NCBI GenBank assembly: GCA_913057235.1
Contig: CAJXNI010000001.1
Coordinates: 62,001 to 126,000, forward strand
DNA from: an uncultured Bacteroidota bacterium
GTDB lineage: Bacteria; Bacteroidota; Bacteroidia; Flavobacteriales; Schleiferiaceae
Direction: 5' to 3'
DNA length: 64,000 nucleotides
Each line of letters begins with the position of its first letter. The stretch's first letter is position 1. The position numbers and the translations under genes were made by a program. Positions 1 to 8,478 of the stretch are shown in pieces. Under the pieces are notes generated by a model, which was not told where the DNA came from, did no database searches, and saw only the letters and a program-made list of their open reading frames with translations.

Positions 1-1573
1 AAGTTTAACCGGTCAAATAAATGTAGAACTACTGAAGCCAGAAACTTCCCCTCGCTTTTTGGTCAATGCCTTTGGCAACCAGGGGGCGCGTGCCGAGTTG
101 AATTTGCTCTACACCCAGCCTTTAGGAGACCGGGCGGGCAATACCACCCTACTGCACATGGGCACCATTCCCATTGCCATGGATGTGAATGATGATGACT
201 TCGCTGACATGCCGCTTAACAGGCAGTTTAACATTACCAACCGCACCCATTTTAAGGGAAACAACGGTTGGGAAGGCCAGGTAGGAGTTCATTTTATTGA
301 CCAGGAGAAAAGAGGCGGACAACTGGGTTTTCTAAATGATGATCTGCAGGCGCCTGAGGCCTGGGGGTTCAGCGACCGTACCCGCAGAGCAGAACTTTTT
401 GGTAAAACCGGCTATGTTTTTGAAAACAGCGTAAATCGAAGCTTTGGTTTTATTTACAGCGCCAGTTGGCAAGAAAAAAAGGCGCAATTTGGTGAGCGCA
501 GGTACACGGGTACCCAAAATGCGCTCTACCTCAACTCCATTTTCCAAGACATCATCGGTAATACTAGCCATAAATACCGCACCGGGCTTTCGCTGCAAGC
601 AGATGAAGTTTCTGAAGGACTACGCCAAAATAATGAAGCAGACATCTACCAGCATGAGCGCACAGAGATTGTGCCGGGTGCTTATTTTGAGTACACCTTT
701 GCCCCTAACCCCAGGGTCACACTGGTAGCCGGCCTTAGAGGCGATTACAACAGTTATTTTGAGGAATTATTCGTGACGCCCCGGGTGAATTTACGCTATG
801 CAGTTTCAGATTTAACCACCTTTAGACTGGGTGGTGGTCGCGGCCAGCGCACCCCTAACTTTATTGCTGAAAACTACAACGTACTGGCTTCAAGCCGTAG
901 CCTAAACTTCAGCAATAAGGTGTTGCCTGAAGTGGCTTGGAATAGTGGTTTTAGCGTTGACCAGTTTATCCCCGTAAAGGGAACTAAGCAAATACGGCTG
1001 GTAGCCGATGTGTTCTACACCTATTTTGAGCGAAAGCAGGTGACTGATTTGGACTTGAGTGCTTTAGAAGCATTTTTGATTAACAGCCGTGGCAGTGAAT
1101 CCTTAAGCGTTATGGCTCAAGCCGATTATACTTGGTTTGAGGGCTTTGAATCACGCCTGGCCTACAAATATCTGAGAGCATTGGACCAATTTGTTGATTC
1201 TAAAAACTGGGTGTACCAGGTGCCACGCCACCGGGCTTTTTTGAATTTGGCTTATGAGACGCAAAACCAGTGGAAATTTGACGCCACCTTTAACTGGTTT
1301 GGCCAAAAAAGGCAGCCCAGCACGGCTACCAGCGCTCAGCCCTTTCAAAGAGAAGAATTCTCGCCCAGCTTTAACACGGTAAACCTGCAGGTGAATAAAA
1401 GCTTCCAGAGGCTGGAGTTTTTTGTAGGGGTTACTAATTTATTCAACTTCAGGCAGGATAACCCCATTGTAAATGCCGAAAATCCCTTTCACCCCTATTT
1501 TGATTCAAACTTCACTTGGGGGCCTATTTTTGGCCGGATGACCTATGCGGGACTTTATTACCGGATACCTTAA
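1..1573 (+). CDS. TonB-dependent receptor, C-terminal part (cut by window start)
   Basis: The reading frame is open from base 2, so the true start lies upstream of the window. What remains (about 523 residues) is a string of amphipathic beta strands rich in aromatic residues, with Arg/Asn-rich turns such as 'RGQRTPNFIAENYNVLA' and a terminal strand 'MTYAGLYYRIP'. That is the pattern of the 22-strand barrel of an outer-membrane TonB-dependent receptor; the plug domain would be upstream. In this family the protein imports siderophores, vitamins or oligomers using the proton motive force through TonB. The substrate cannot be told from this part. A hairpin follows the stop codon. Confidence 0.85.
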   Translation, partial: SLTGQINVELLKPETSPRFLVNAFGNQGARAELNLLYTQPLGDRAGNTTLLHMGTIPIAMDVNDDDFADMPLNRQFNITNRTHFKGNNGWEGQVGVHFIDQEKRGGQLGFLNDDLQAPEAWGFSDRTRRAELFGKTGYVFENSVNRSFGFIYSASWQEKKAQFGERRYTGTQNALYLNSIFQDIIGNTSHKYRTGLSLQADEVSEGLRQNNEADIYQHERTEIVPGAYFEYTFAPNPRVTLVAGLRGDYNSYFEELFVTPRVNLRYAVSDLTTFRLGGGRGQRTPNFIAENYNVLASSRSLNFSNKVLPEVAWNSGFSVDQFIPVKGTKQIRLVADVFYTYFERKQVTDLDLSALEAFLINSRGSESLSVMAQADYTWFEGFESRLAYKYLRALDQFVDSKNWVYQVPRHRAFLNLAYETQNQWKFDATFNWFGQKRQPSTATSAQPFQREEFSPSFNTVNLQVNKSFQRLEFFVGVTNLFNFRQDNPIVNAENPFHPYFDSNFTWGPIFGRMTYAGLYYRIP

Positions 1574-1581
1574 AAATAAAT

Positions 1582-1611
1582 TAAAGAGTCGGCCATTGAG
1601 CTGGCTCTTTA
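1582..1611. terminator. Bidirectional terminator between the TonB receptor and the nucleoid protein
   Basis: A 12-bp stem (1582-1593 with 1600-1611, two G-U wobbles) has a 6-nt loop. It is followed by GTTTT on the + strand and by a T-rich run on the - strand. The stop codon of the leftward gene lies in the stem. Confidence 0.6.
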
Positions 1612-2646
1612 GTTTTCCTCTTCGTAAAAAAGCTTGTAAAATTTACGCCCTTGTTCATCGGTCCCTTTTTCAATCATTTGCCGATTTCCATGAATGTATA
1701 CGTGAAAGTTCTTATCCAACTTTAGAACGCTTTTAAAGACGGTTTGCTTCTTCTTCACCGCTTCACCGGAAATGGTGAAATCCTCGTCTAATTTAAGGTC
1801 ATCATGATCTTGGGCGCGCACATACTCCCTAAATCGGTTGGCCACCCCAGCATCCTCAAAAACCTCCAGGCCATATTCATCGGCTTTGTAGCTTTCTTCT
1901 TCTGAAAGGTAATTTTTACTGCGCTCTAAAAAACTCATTACAGCGGTGCTTTCCAGCGTTTCATCGGTTTTTAAATCCTGATCTATAAAGCCTTTGGTAG
2001 CGGCAATGAGAGCGGTGGTTTGCGAAAATTCAGTGCTTTTTATTTTCACTTTTAAGAAATCATCAAACCAAAACTTGGTGGCTTCCCCTTTATTTAAATT
2101 ATCTACACAAAGTACTTGGTAGCCCTCTTCCTCTTCAGTGTTAAAGATTAAAGCGGCCTTGTCCACTTTCGTGGGACTAATACCGCGGTAGCTAAACAAA
2201 TCAATTACCTGCTCCTGTTCTTCGGTAAACAAAAAGGGCTGTTTTTGCTCTGATTTGAACAAACCAATAGCGGGCGCTGAAAGTGCGCCAAATTTGAGGT
2301 TGTCAAAATACATAACCAACAACTCCCCACTTTTCACCTGAGGGTGCTGTGAGGCATCAAACAACAGTTTGGCCAATTGCTGCGACTTCTCTAAAAAACG
2401 CTCTGGTTGTTGAAAAACGTTACGTGCTATGGCATACACGTCATTACGTTCCAACTCGGCCGCGTGGGTAAAGTGAAAAAAATTGGGGCTTTTAAAAGCC
2501 GAAAAAACATATTGCCAAATGATAGCCAGGGTAGGCTCATCAATACCAGATTGTTGTTGGCTTAACTGTAAACCCTCATCTTTTAATTTATTTCCTACAT
2601 AGTGCACCACCAGTTGGCTAAGGCGACTACCATTTTGTTCAAACAT
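1609..2646 (-). CDS. Nucleoid-associated protein, NA37/NdpA family
   Basis: A 345-residue protein matching the NdpA/YejK (NA37) family in length and in sequence features. The N-terminal half is mixed alpha/beta with 'LSQLVVHYVGNK'. The central strand region contains 'ELLVMYFDNLKFGAL', and a segment after it reads 'YRGISPTKVDKAALIF'. Family members bind DNA and associate with the nucleoid; their exact role is poorly known. The ATG at 2646 is the only sensible start. The gene stands alone and converges on the TonB receptor gene through a shared terminator. No signal peptide is present, so it is cytoplasmic. Confidence 0.75.
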   Translation of the reverse strand: MFEQNGSRLSQLVVHYVGNKLKDEGLQLSQQQSGIDEPTLAIIWQYVFSAFKSPNFFHFTHAAELERNDVYAIARNVFQQPERFLEKSQQLAKLLFDASQHPQVKSGELLVMYFDNLKFGALSAPAIGLFKSEQKQPFLFTEEQEQVIDLFSYRGISPTKVDKAALIFNTEEEEGYQVLCVDNLNKGEATKFWFDDFLKVKIKSTEFSQTTALIAATKGFIDQDLKTDETLESTAVMSFLERSKNYLSEEESYKADEYGLEVFEDAGVANRFREYVRAQDHDDLKLDEDFTISGEAVKKKQTVFKSVLKLDKNFHVYIHGNRQMIEKGTDEQGRKFYKLFYEEEN

Positions 2647-2697
2647 GCTTGCGAAAATTGAGCTTCAAAAATAAGAGAATGCCTTAGGTTTAAAAGT

Positions 2698-2731
2698 TTT
2701 GATCTGCTTTTAGCCGAATCTCTTACTTTTG
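2698..2731 (+). promoter_or_regulatory. Bacteroidetes-type promoter for the lipoprotein gene
   Basis: TTTG at 2698-2701 and TACTTTTG at 2724-2731 fit the -33 TTTG / -7 TAnnTTTG consensus with a 22-nt spacer. The ATG is 21 nt downstream. Confidence 0.5.
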
Positions 2732-2752
2732 AAAATACGCTACTTAACTAGT

Positions 2753-3253
2753 ATGAAGTATTTTATTTTCTTTCTGGGGCTTGGCTTGGTACTGAGCGGT
2801 TGTCAAGATGATAACAACCTTAATGAACGCAACCGCTATATTTTTGGAGCGGAAGTAAGACAGCTACCCAACTTACAGTATGACAGCGATAACAGTCCAC
2901 CTGATTTACGGGTAGACATTAAAAGGAGGTCTGCCAACTTTTGGGAATTTAGCTCTTTGGTGCGCAATAACGCTAATCGTTTACCCACTTTTTTACAATT
3001 TCCAAGCGAAATTTTGGCCACTGATGAGTGGTATGAAATAAGCCTGGTAGATGAAGATGCAGGTGAGCTTAGCGATGATGAGATCTTCTTTTGGGAGTTT
3101 CACCCGGTAGAAGAAGGCGGTGCTGGCATCTATGAATTTTTTGATAACCAGAACCGCCTGGTAATGATTTTAGAATATGACGTGCAATCAGTAGCTACAC
3201 GTAGCGCGCTACGCTACTCCAGCTGCCTCCATTCATACAATCTATGCCTTTAG
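2753..3253 (+). CDS. Small lipoprotein of unknown function
   Basis: A 166-residue protein starting at the ATG at 2753; an in-frame TTG at 2729 lies inside the promoter and is rejected. It has a lipoprotein signal peptide with lipobox 'LSGC', then 'QDDNN', so it should be lipid-anchored and exported. The mature part is acidic and predicted to be beta-rich ('WYEISLVDEDAGELSDDEIFFWEF'). I do not recognise the family. Its last ~20 residues ('SVATRSALRYSSCLHSYN') are encoded antisense to the end of the rhodanese gene, across a palindrome, and do not resemble the rest. The natural end may have been displaced by insertion of that palindrome. Confidence 0.65.
   Translation: MKYFIFFLGLGLVLSGCQDDNNLNERNRYIFGAEVRQLPNLQYDSDNSPPDLRVDIKRRSANFWEFSSLVRNNANRLPTFLQFPSEILATDEWYEISLVDEDAGELSDDEIFFWEFHPVEEGGAGIYEFFDNQNRLVMILEYDVQSVATRSALRYSSCLHSYNLCL
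3190..3218. repeat. Nested palindrome at the convergent gene ends
   Basis: A perfect 14-bp palindrome (3200-3213, CGTAGCGCGCTACG) is enclosed by outer arms AGTAGC (3190-3195) and GCTACT (3213-3218). It sits where the lipoprotein and rhodanese genes overlap tail to tail and contains the rhodanese stop codon. It may be a terminator-like or REP-type insertion. Confidence 0.6.
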
Positions 3254-3497
3254 ACTTCATAATGCTGGTGGCCTGGCCGCTGCGCATACCGCTTGCGCAG
3301 CAAAAAATAACAGGCTTATTCAGTTTTTGCAATTGCTTGGTTTTGCCTGAAATACTCTGTAAGGGCATATTCTTTGCGCCTTTAACATGCCCGCCTTTGA
3401 ACTCAGCAGGGGTGCGCACATCTACTACCACAGCCCCATTGGCTATCATTTCTTCTATTTTTTTCTTTTTACCGGTAAACAGTGAAAATAATCCCAT
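3195..3497 (-). CDS. Single-domain rhodanese sulfurtransferase
   Basis: A 100-residue cytoplasmic protein made of one rhodanese domain: 'VVVDVRTPAEFKGGHVKGA' (residues 23-41) and the active-site loop 'CASGMRSGQA' with Cys67 as the persulfide-carrying residue. C66 beside it is an extra cysteine. Such proteins move sulfane sulfur between thiols. It is the last gene of the leftward sulfur set that includes the CDO-like gene and the persulfide dioxygenase, which fits a role as sulfur acceptor. The C-terminus ('SSVARYV') is encoded by the palindrome, so it may have been altered by that insertion. Confidence 0.85.
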   Translation of the reverse strand: MGLFSLFTGKKKKIEEMIANGAVVVDVRTPAEFKGGHVKGAKNMPLQSISGKTKQLQKLNKPVIFCCASGMRSGQATSIMKSKGIDCMNGGSWSSVARYV

Positions 3498-3565
3498 TTG
3501 TTATCTTTTAGAATGCAAATAACCAACCCAAGTTTAAAATTGACTGTGATGGTAATCACTCCATT

Positions 3566-4093
3566 TTAGCTACTAATTCTATCTAAGTTGAAATCTACCT
3601 TGGCCTCCACTTTCTCAGCTTTCTTTTGGTTAGGGTCGTACACCTGCCAATGGTCTATTTTATCTGCATAGAAAAAGAGGGCTACCCCCCGTTCTTGGGT
3701 GGGGTTATTAAAACGGTGAAAACCGAGACCATCATTTAAAAAACCAATTTCACCGGTTTTGAAGGTTTTAGTGAGCGAGGGCTTTTCGGCACTATTATCT
3801 AAATTAAAGTGCTCTAGTTCTAGGCTGCCCTCCAGCACTTTTACCCAGCCATTGGCTCCTTCAAAGTTGTGGATTTTCCCTATCTGCCCGGGCTCCCAAC
3901 AGGTAATGAGTGCTTCCAGGCAGTCGGTATCATAAAACCGAATACGCTGATAATGAGCTTTACTCCATTTTAATAAGTGTTGGTATTCTGCTCTGGGTAG
4001 GTCAATAGCCTTTACCAGCTCGGTATACCCTTCATATCCGGGCCCCATGGTTAGGTTGTGATGTAATTGCTCTAAAGAAGTAATGCTTTCCAT
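3566..4093 (-). CDS. Cysteine dioxygenase-like cupin with a replaced iron ligand
   Basis: A 175-residue protein with the fold signature of type I cysteine dioxygenase, which oxidises cysteine to cysteine sulfinate. The substrate-side 'YQR' (Y48, R50), 'CWEPGQ', 'GWVKVLEGSL', the 'GLGFHRFNN' strand (His126) and Tyr142 all align with the family. The usual iron motif H-x-H, however, reads 'IHNF': His75 is kept and the second His is Phe77. The cysteine of the Cys-Tyr crosslink is also missing. Either the iron site is two-His or the protein has another role. It lies 69 nt downstream of the persulfide dioxygenase gene, same strand, likely same transcript. No signal peptide, so cytoplasmic. Confidence 0.75.
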   Translation of the reverse strand: MESITSLEQLHHNLTMGPGYEGYTELVKAIDLPRAEYQHLLKWSKAHYQRIRFYDTDCLEALITCWEPGQIGKIHNFEGANGWVKVLEGSLELEHFNLDNSAEKPSLTKTFKTGEIGFLNDGLGFHRFNNPTQERGVALFFYADKIDHWQVYDPNQKKAEKVEAKVDFNLDRISS

Positions 4094-4162
4094 AATACCT
4101 TAATTTTAATAAGAAGGTACCTGAAAAGCATTACCTGAGCTATGATATTTATCACACAATGT

Positions 4163-5569
4163 TTAGAGCATGTTATTGACTTCTTGTGGTTCCGTAAGCG
4201 GTAACTCCATTTTAGTCATTTCATTAAAGCCTCCTTCAATGCTGTAGGCCTCCAAGCCCTGTCTTTCTAATATTGAAGCGGCAATAACTGAGCGGTAGCC
4301 TCCGGCACAATGCAGGTAGTACGGCTTTTCATCCGTCAGGTCTTTTAAATTATCAGGCATAAAATCCAAAGGCTTATTGATGACACCGGCTAGGTGCTGA
4401 CGCTCATATTCAGACTTTTTGCGCACATCCAGAATGTGGTTTTGCAGATTCTGAAAATCAGCTTGCAGCTGCTCAAGTTTTAATTGTGGTGTTTCCACGA
4501 TGGGTTTCTCGGCTTTAAGCCAAGCTTGGAAACCACCTTTTAAATAGCCCAAAGGATTATCATAACCCACGCGAGACAAACGGGTAACTACTTCTTCCTC
4601 ACGGCCTTCATCGGCAATAAATAAGAGAGGCGTTTTAAGGTCTTTAACCAAGGCACCTACCCAAGGGGCAAAATTATCATGTAATCCAATGTAAAGTGCA
4701 TTGGGGATGTGCCCCTTCATAAACTCACTTTGGTGCCGCGTATCCAATACCAAGGTGTTCTCTTCTTGGGCATAAGTTTCAAAATCTTCAACTGATAAGG
4801 CCGTGACACCCCTTTCCAAAATTTCATCTAAATCTTCATAACCGGTTTTATTAAGCACCGCATTTTTTGGAAAATACTGGGGAGGCGCCACCAAACCTTC
4901 GGTGATCTCTTTTATAAACTCTTCCTTAGTTAGGTTGGGATTTAGAGCGTAATTGGTTTGCTTTTGATGGCCCAGTGTATCAGTGGTTTCAGAACTCATG
5001 TTTTTACCACAAGCGCTGCCTTGTCCGTGACCTGGGTACACAATAAGCTCATCGCCCAAAGGCATTATTTTTTGATGCAATGAATTGTAGAGGTGACCCG
5101 CTAGGTCTTCACGACTTAAATCGGTTTTAACGGCTAAATCAGGGCGGCCCACGTCTCCAATAAATAAGGTGTCTCCTGTAAAAATGCTGTGGTGATTCCC
5201 TTCTTCATCAATGGCTAAAAAAGTGCTACTTTCCATGGTGTGACCCGGTGTATGCAACACTTTTAATCGGGCCTTACCCAAAGGAAGCACCTCATTATCT
5301 TCTGCAATGTAAGCTTCAAAAGAAGGCTGAGCGGTGGGTCCATATACAATTTTAGCTCCGGTACGCTTGGCTAGATCCAAGTGACCTGAAACAAAATCTG
5401 CATGAAAATGCGTTTCCAAAATATATTTGATGGAGGCACCTCGCTCCTCGGCAATAGCCAAATATTCGTCTACATCCCGCAAGGGGTCAACTATGGCAGC
5501 TACACCGTTGGATTCAATATAGTAAGCGGCTTCAGCTAAACAGCCTGTATATAGTTGCTTAATGTACAT
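4163..5569 (-). CDS. Persulfide dioxygenase-like MBL hydrolase fused to two rhodanese domains
   Basis: A 468-residue, three-domain protein. Residues 1-~235 are a metallo-beta-lactamase fold with 'THFHADFVSGH' (H54, H56, D58), H110 in 'HTPGH', D133 in 'TGDTLF' and H181, as in ETHE1-type persulfide dioxygenases, which oxidise glutathione or protein persulfide to sulfite. Residues ~250-355 are a rhodanese domain whose catalytic loop ('FIADEGREEE') has no Cys, so it is probably inactive. Residues ~365-458 are a second rhodanese domain with active Cys421 ('HCAGGYRS'). The order resembles CstB-like persulfide dioxygenase-sulfurtransferases. Upstream lies a Crp/Fnr regulator, downstream a CDO homologue and a rhodanese. 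Expected in the cytoplasm. Confidence 0.88.
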   Translation of the reverse strand: MYIKQLYTGCLAEAAYYIESNGVAAIVDPLRDVDEYLAIAEERGASIKYILETHFHADFVSGHLDLAKRTGAKIVYGPTAQPSFEAYIAEDNEVLPLGKARLKVLHTPGHTMESSTFLAIDEEGNHHSIFTGDTLFIGDVGRPDLAVKTDLSREDLAGHLYNSLHQKIMPLGDELIVYPGHGQGSACGKNMSSETTDTLGHQKQTNYALNPNLTKEEFIKEITEGLVAPPQYFPKNAVLNKTGYEDLDEILERGVTALSVEDFETYAQEENTLVLDTRHQSEFMKGHIPNALYIGLHDNFAPWVGALVKDLKTPLLFIADEGREEEVVTRLSRVGYDNPLGYLKGGFQAWLKAEKPIVETPQLKLEQLQADFQNLQNHILDVRKKSEYERQHLAGVINKPLDFMPDNLKDLTDEKPYYLHCAGGYRSVIAASILERQGLEAYSIEGGFNEMTKMELPLTEPQEVNNML

Positions 5570-5637
5570 AATGGTATGTTTTAAAATTTAAGCAAACTTA
5601 GGCACTTGCAGTAGCACCCACAGTAATGGTCATCACA

Positions 5638-6288
5638 CTAGATGAGTTCCACCCGGTTTCGGCTCAGTTTTACTTTGCCTATTTTTTCCAATTGCTTGAG
5701 TAAACGCGATATTACTTCACGAGATGAATGGAGTTCCTCTGCCAGCTTTTTATGAGTAATTTCCAGGTCTTGGGTACCCACGGCAATGCTTTTATCTTCC
5801 AATAATTGGAGTAGACGTTCATCCAAACGCTGAAAGGCAATAGCATCTATGGTGGCTAACAGATTTTCATAGCGCTCATTATAACTTTCCAGGGTAAAGC
5901 TTCGCCAACTGTCAAAGGCCATCATCCATTCCGCAATTTTCTTTCGGGGAAGGCCAATGTATTCGGTACCCGCTTCAGCCACAGCGCGCACCTCGCTAGG
6001 TTTTTCTACCATGCAACAATTTAAGGTCATGGCGCAAGTTTGGCCGGGGTAGAGATAGTATAGAAAAATTTCACCACCATCTTTATCGGTTCGGCTCACC
6101 TTTATGGCTCCTTTAATAACTAAGGGTATCCATTTGGGAAACTCTCCTACCCGCACCATTTCTTCTTCTTGATCATGCTGAAACCATCGGCACAACTCGC
6201 TCATTTCCTCCAACAATTCTTCTTGCGAGAAAATGGGGAAATTCTGTTGAATGATGCCTTTTATTGAGTGATTTTCTAAATTTTCCAT
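5638..6288 (-). CDS. Crp/Fnr-family regulator with a C-x5-CC motif
   Basis: A 216-residue protein: N-terminal cyclic-nucleotide-binding-like beta roll (residues ~20-125) and C-terminal winged helix (~150-216) with recognition region 'KLAEELHSSREVISRLLKQL'. The cAMP-binding arginine/glutamate cassette is not evident. Instead there is 'GQTCAMTLNCCM', putting Cys85, Cys91 and Cys92 close together where Crp keeps its ligand pocket. It is the first gene of the leftward sulfur set (68 nt before the persulfide dioxygenase). A role as thiol- or persulfide-responsive regulator of that set is my inference. C33 is a further cysteine. Confidence 0.8.
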   Translation of the reverse strand: MENLENHSIKGIIQQNFPIFSQEELLEEMSELCRWFQHDQEEEMVRVGEFPKWIPLVIKGAIKVSRTDKDGGEIFLYYLYPGQTCAMTLNCCMVEKPSEVRAVAEAGTEYIGLPRKKIAEWMMAFDSWRSFTLESYNERYENLLATIDAIAFQRLDERLLQLLEDKSIAVGTQDLEITHKKLAEELHSSREVISRLLKQLEKIGKVKLSRNRVELI

Positions 6289-6375
6289 GTTGATTTTTTA
6301 ACAGTACAAAATTAGAATATAGAGCCTTTAAAAACCTGCAAGTAAATCTGTTATTTTAGCTATACAATTTTGGTA

Positions 6376-8385
6376 ATGCTAGAAAGCTACAGAAATAGTT
6401 TTAGGATTTCCCTCTTTGTAGTGCTCAATTTGTTCATTTTAAACTTTGAAGCTCAGGGCAGCTACACTTTTAAAAGCAATGGGCGACCTTCTCAATGGTT
6501 GAATAATGGTTTTGAGTATTTTGTAGACAGTAACAATGCGTTTGATTACAGCCAGAATCAAACCATCCCCTACCAAAGTCACTTATCGTCTTCTTTAAAT
6601 CTTTCAGCCTGTCCTTATCCTGTTTGGGTACGGCTGTCATTTAAAAATGAAAGTGATGACCCCTTGTACTTGGTTATTGATTATCCCCTAATTGACACCT
6701 TAGAGCTTTGGATTAAGAATGCTGAAAATGAGCTTATAGCCCAATATACAACCGGTAGCCATTTTCTTTTTGAAAGCCGCCCCATTTATGATAATCTCTT
6801 CCGCTTTAAGCTGCCGGAGGGAAACTCTCAAGTGGTTCTTAGGGCTAAGTCGCCCTTAAACTTGCAAATTCCACTCAAGGTGGTCAATCAAAAAGGAGTA
6901 AATCATGAACTTCACAACCGAGACGTATGGCAAAACGCCTACATTGGATTGGTTTTGCTAGCCATTATTGGCTCCTTCATTTTAGGCCTTTTCACCAAAA
7001 CCTTAAGCTTTTACGCCTATATTGGGCATCTCATTGCTCAAGCCTTCATCACTTTGCATTTAGGCGGATACGCTTTCATGTATCTCTGGCCAGAGTATCC
7101 CATCATTAATCGATTTGAGCCGCTAATTTTTGGCTTGGGTATATTTTCCACGCTCTTTAGCATGGAGTTTTTAAATACCCGTGAAAGAGCCCCCATCTTT
7201 CACAAACTGCTTTGGATTTCGTTAGGCTTCAATCTTTTAGTGTTTCCTATTTCTTTAAGCGGATACAATTTTATAGCCAACCAATTAGTGCAAATAGTAG
7301 GTATGCTGGGCTGTTTGCTCATGTTGGTAGCCGGTTTAAAAATTTGGCTTAGTGGCTACCGGCCCGCACGTTTTTTTGTGCTGGCCTGGAGCGTTTTTTT
7401 AGTGGGGGTTATCATCACCATTTTACAGCGGGTAAATGTGCTTCCCTTTAATGATTTCACGCTGCACGCTTCGCAAATTGGCAATGCCATAGATATACTC
7501 TTATTTTTTATGGCTATGGCCGATAAAGTCTTGTTTATGCAAGATGAAAGAGATGAAGCCACACGCAAAATGCTGGAAACCGCCCAAGAAAATGCCCGTC
7601 TTACCCGAGAGCAAAATATTACCCTCAGTAAGAAGGTAAATCAGCGTACACAAAAACTAAAGAGTCAAAAGGAAGAACTGGAAAAACTCTACACAGAACA
7701 AAGCCGTTTGCTAACCATTATTGGCCATGATTTAAAAGGTCCCATTGGATCTTTAGGCCAAGCCTTAGAGCTCATGCAAAATGACCCCAGCCTGCGTACA
7801 GAAGATTTTATCACCATGCTTAAAAGCAGCACCAACAGCACTTACGGTCTTTTAGAAAACCTTTTAAACTACGCCAGGGCCAAGCAGGGTAACATCTCCA
7901 AAGAAATTACTGAGGTTCAAATAAGGCCCCTATTTCAATCATTGCGCAATCTTTTTGCCCCGGCCCTGGAGCGCAAGGAGATTGCTATGCTGCTTAGCGC
8001 TGAAAAGAATTTAGTCTTAACCACCGACAAAGGTATACTCAGCATCATTCTCAGAAATTTTATTAGCAACGCTCTTAAATTTAGCCAACCAAAAAGCACC
8101 ATTGAAGCCTACGCCCATAAAATGGAGCGCAAAGTAATTCTAGGCATTAAAGATGAGGGAGTGGGCATGTCTAAAGAGCAACTGAGGCGCATCTTAAATT
8201 TTGATCAAAATATTAGCACCAAAGGAACAGCTGGCGAAGAGGGAACGGGTTTAGGCCTAAAAGTTGCCTTAGAATACGCCAAAGCCTTGGGCTTTACCTA
8301 CAATCTCACCTCAGCACCTAATAAAGGAACCCAAATTGAGCTGACTCTTTTTGAAAAAACAAAAAGCAAAACCCCAACTTTTTAA
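6376..8385 (+). CDS. 7TMR-DISM sensor histidine kinase
   Basis: About 669 residues from the ATG at 6376. Order: signal peptide (to ~28); extracytoplasmic 7TMR-DISMED2-like sensor with 'PYPVWVRLSFKNES' and 'LVIDYPLIDTLELW' (~60-165); seven-helix membrane region (~187-385); coiled coil (~390-445); HisKA with phospho-accepting His in 'IGHDLKGPIGS'; HATPase with N box 'NFISNALKFS', G1 'DEGVGM' and G2 'GTGLGL'. It likely senses a carbohydrate-like or envelope signal and passes phosphate to an unlinked regulator; no response regulator is adjacent. It is divergent from the Crp-type gene, with an 87-nt gap carrying both promoters (TATTTTAG near 6351 is a possible -7 variant). Confidence 0.9.
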   Translation: MLESYRNSFRISLFVVLNLFILNFEAQGSYTFKSNGRPSQWLNNGFEYFVDSNNAFDYSQNQTIPYQSHLSSSLNLSACPYPVWVRLSFKNESDDPLYLVIDYPLIDTLELWIKNAENELIAQYTTGSHFLFESRPIYDNLFRFKLPEGNSQVVLRAKSPLNLQIPLKVVNQKGVNHELHNRDVWQNAYIGLVLLAIIGSFILGLFTKTLSFYAYIGHLIAQAFITLHLGGYAFMYLWPEYPIINRFEPLIFGLGIFSTLFSMEFLNTRERAPIFHKLLWISLGFNLLVFPISLSGYNFIANQLVQIVGMLGCLLMLVAGLKIWLSGYRPARFFVLAWSVFLVGVIITILQRVNVLPFNDFTLHASQIGNAIDILLFFMAMADKVLFMQDERDEATRKMLETAQENARLTREQNITLSKKVNQRTQKLKSQKEELEKLYTEQSRLLTIIGHDLKGPIGSLGQALELMQNDPSLRTEDFITMLKSSTNSTYGLLENLLNYARAKQGNISKEITEVQIRPLFQSLRNLFAPALERKEIAMLLSAEKNLVLTTDKGILSIILRNFISNALKFSQPKSTIEAYAHKMERKVILGIKDEGVGMSKEQLRRILNFDQNISTKGTAGEEGTGLGLKVALEYAKALGFTYNLTSAPNKGTQIELTLFEKTKSKTPTF

Positions 8386-8440
8386 GCAAAACTGGCGTTT
8401 ATTCCTTGTAAATCAATAAGCTCAAGGATTCCATTAAAGT

Positions 8441-8448
8441 TAAATTTG
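8441..8448 (+). promoter_or_regulatory. -7 box (TAAATTTG) for the giant T9SS protein
   Basis: Exact match to TAnnTTTG, 30 nt before the ATG at 8479. No convincing -33 box was found. Confidence 0.4.
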
Positions 8449-8478
8449 CCCGTCATTAGTGGTGTAATAGGTTAAATT

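Noticed and set aside
3244-3522. 92-codon rightward open frame opposite the rhodanese gene
   Set aside because: Antisense to the start of a clear rhodanese gene; no own motifs; the C-rich wording comes from the opposite-strand codons.
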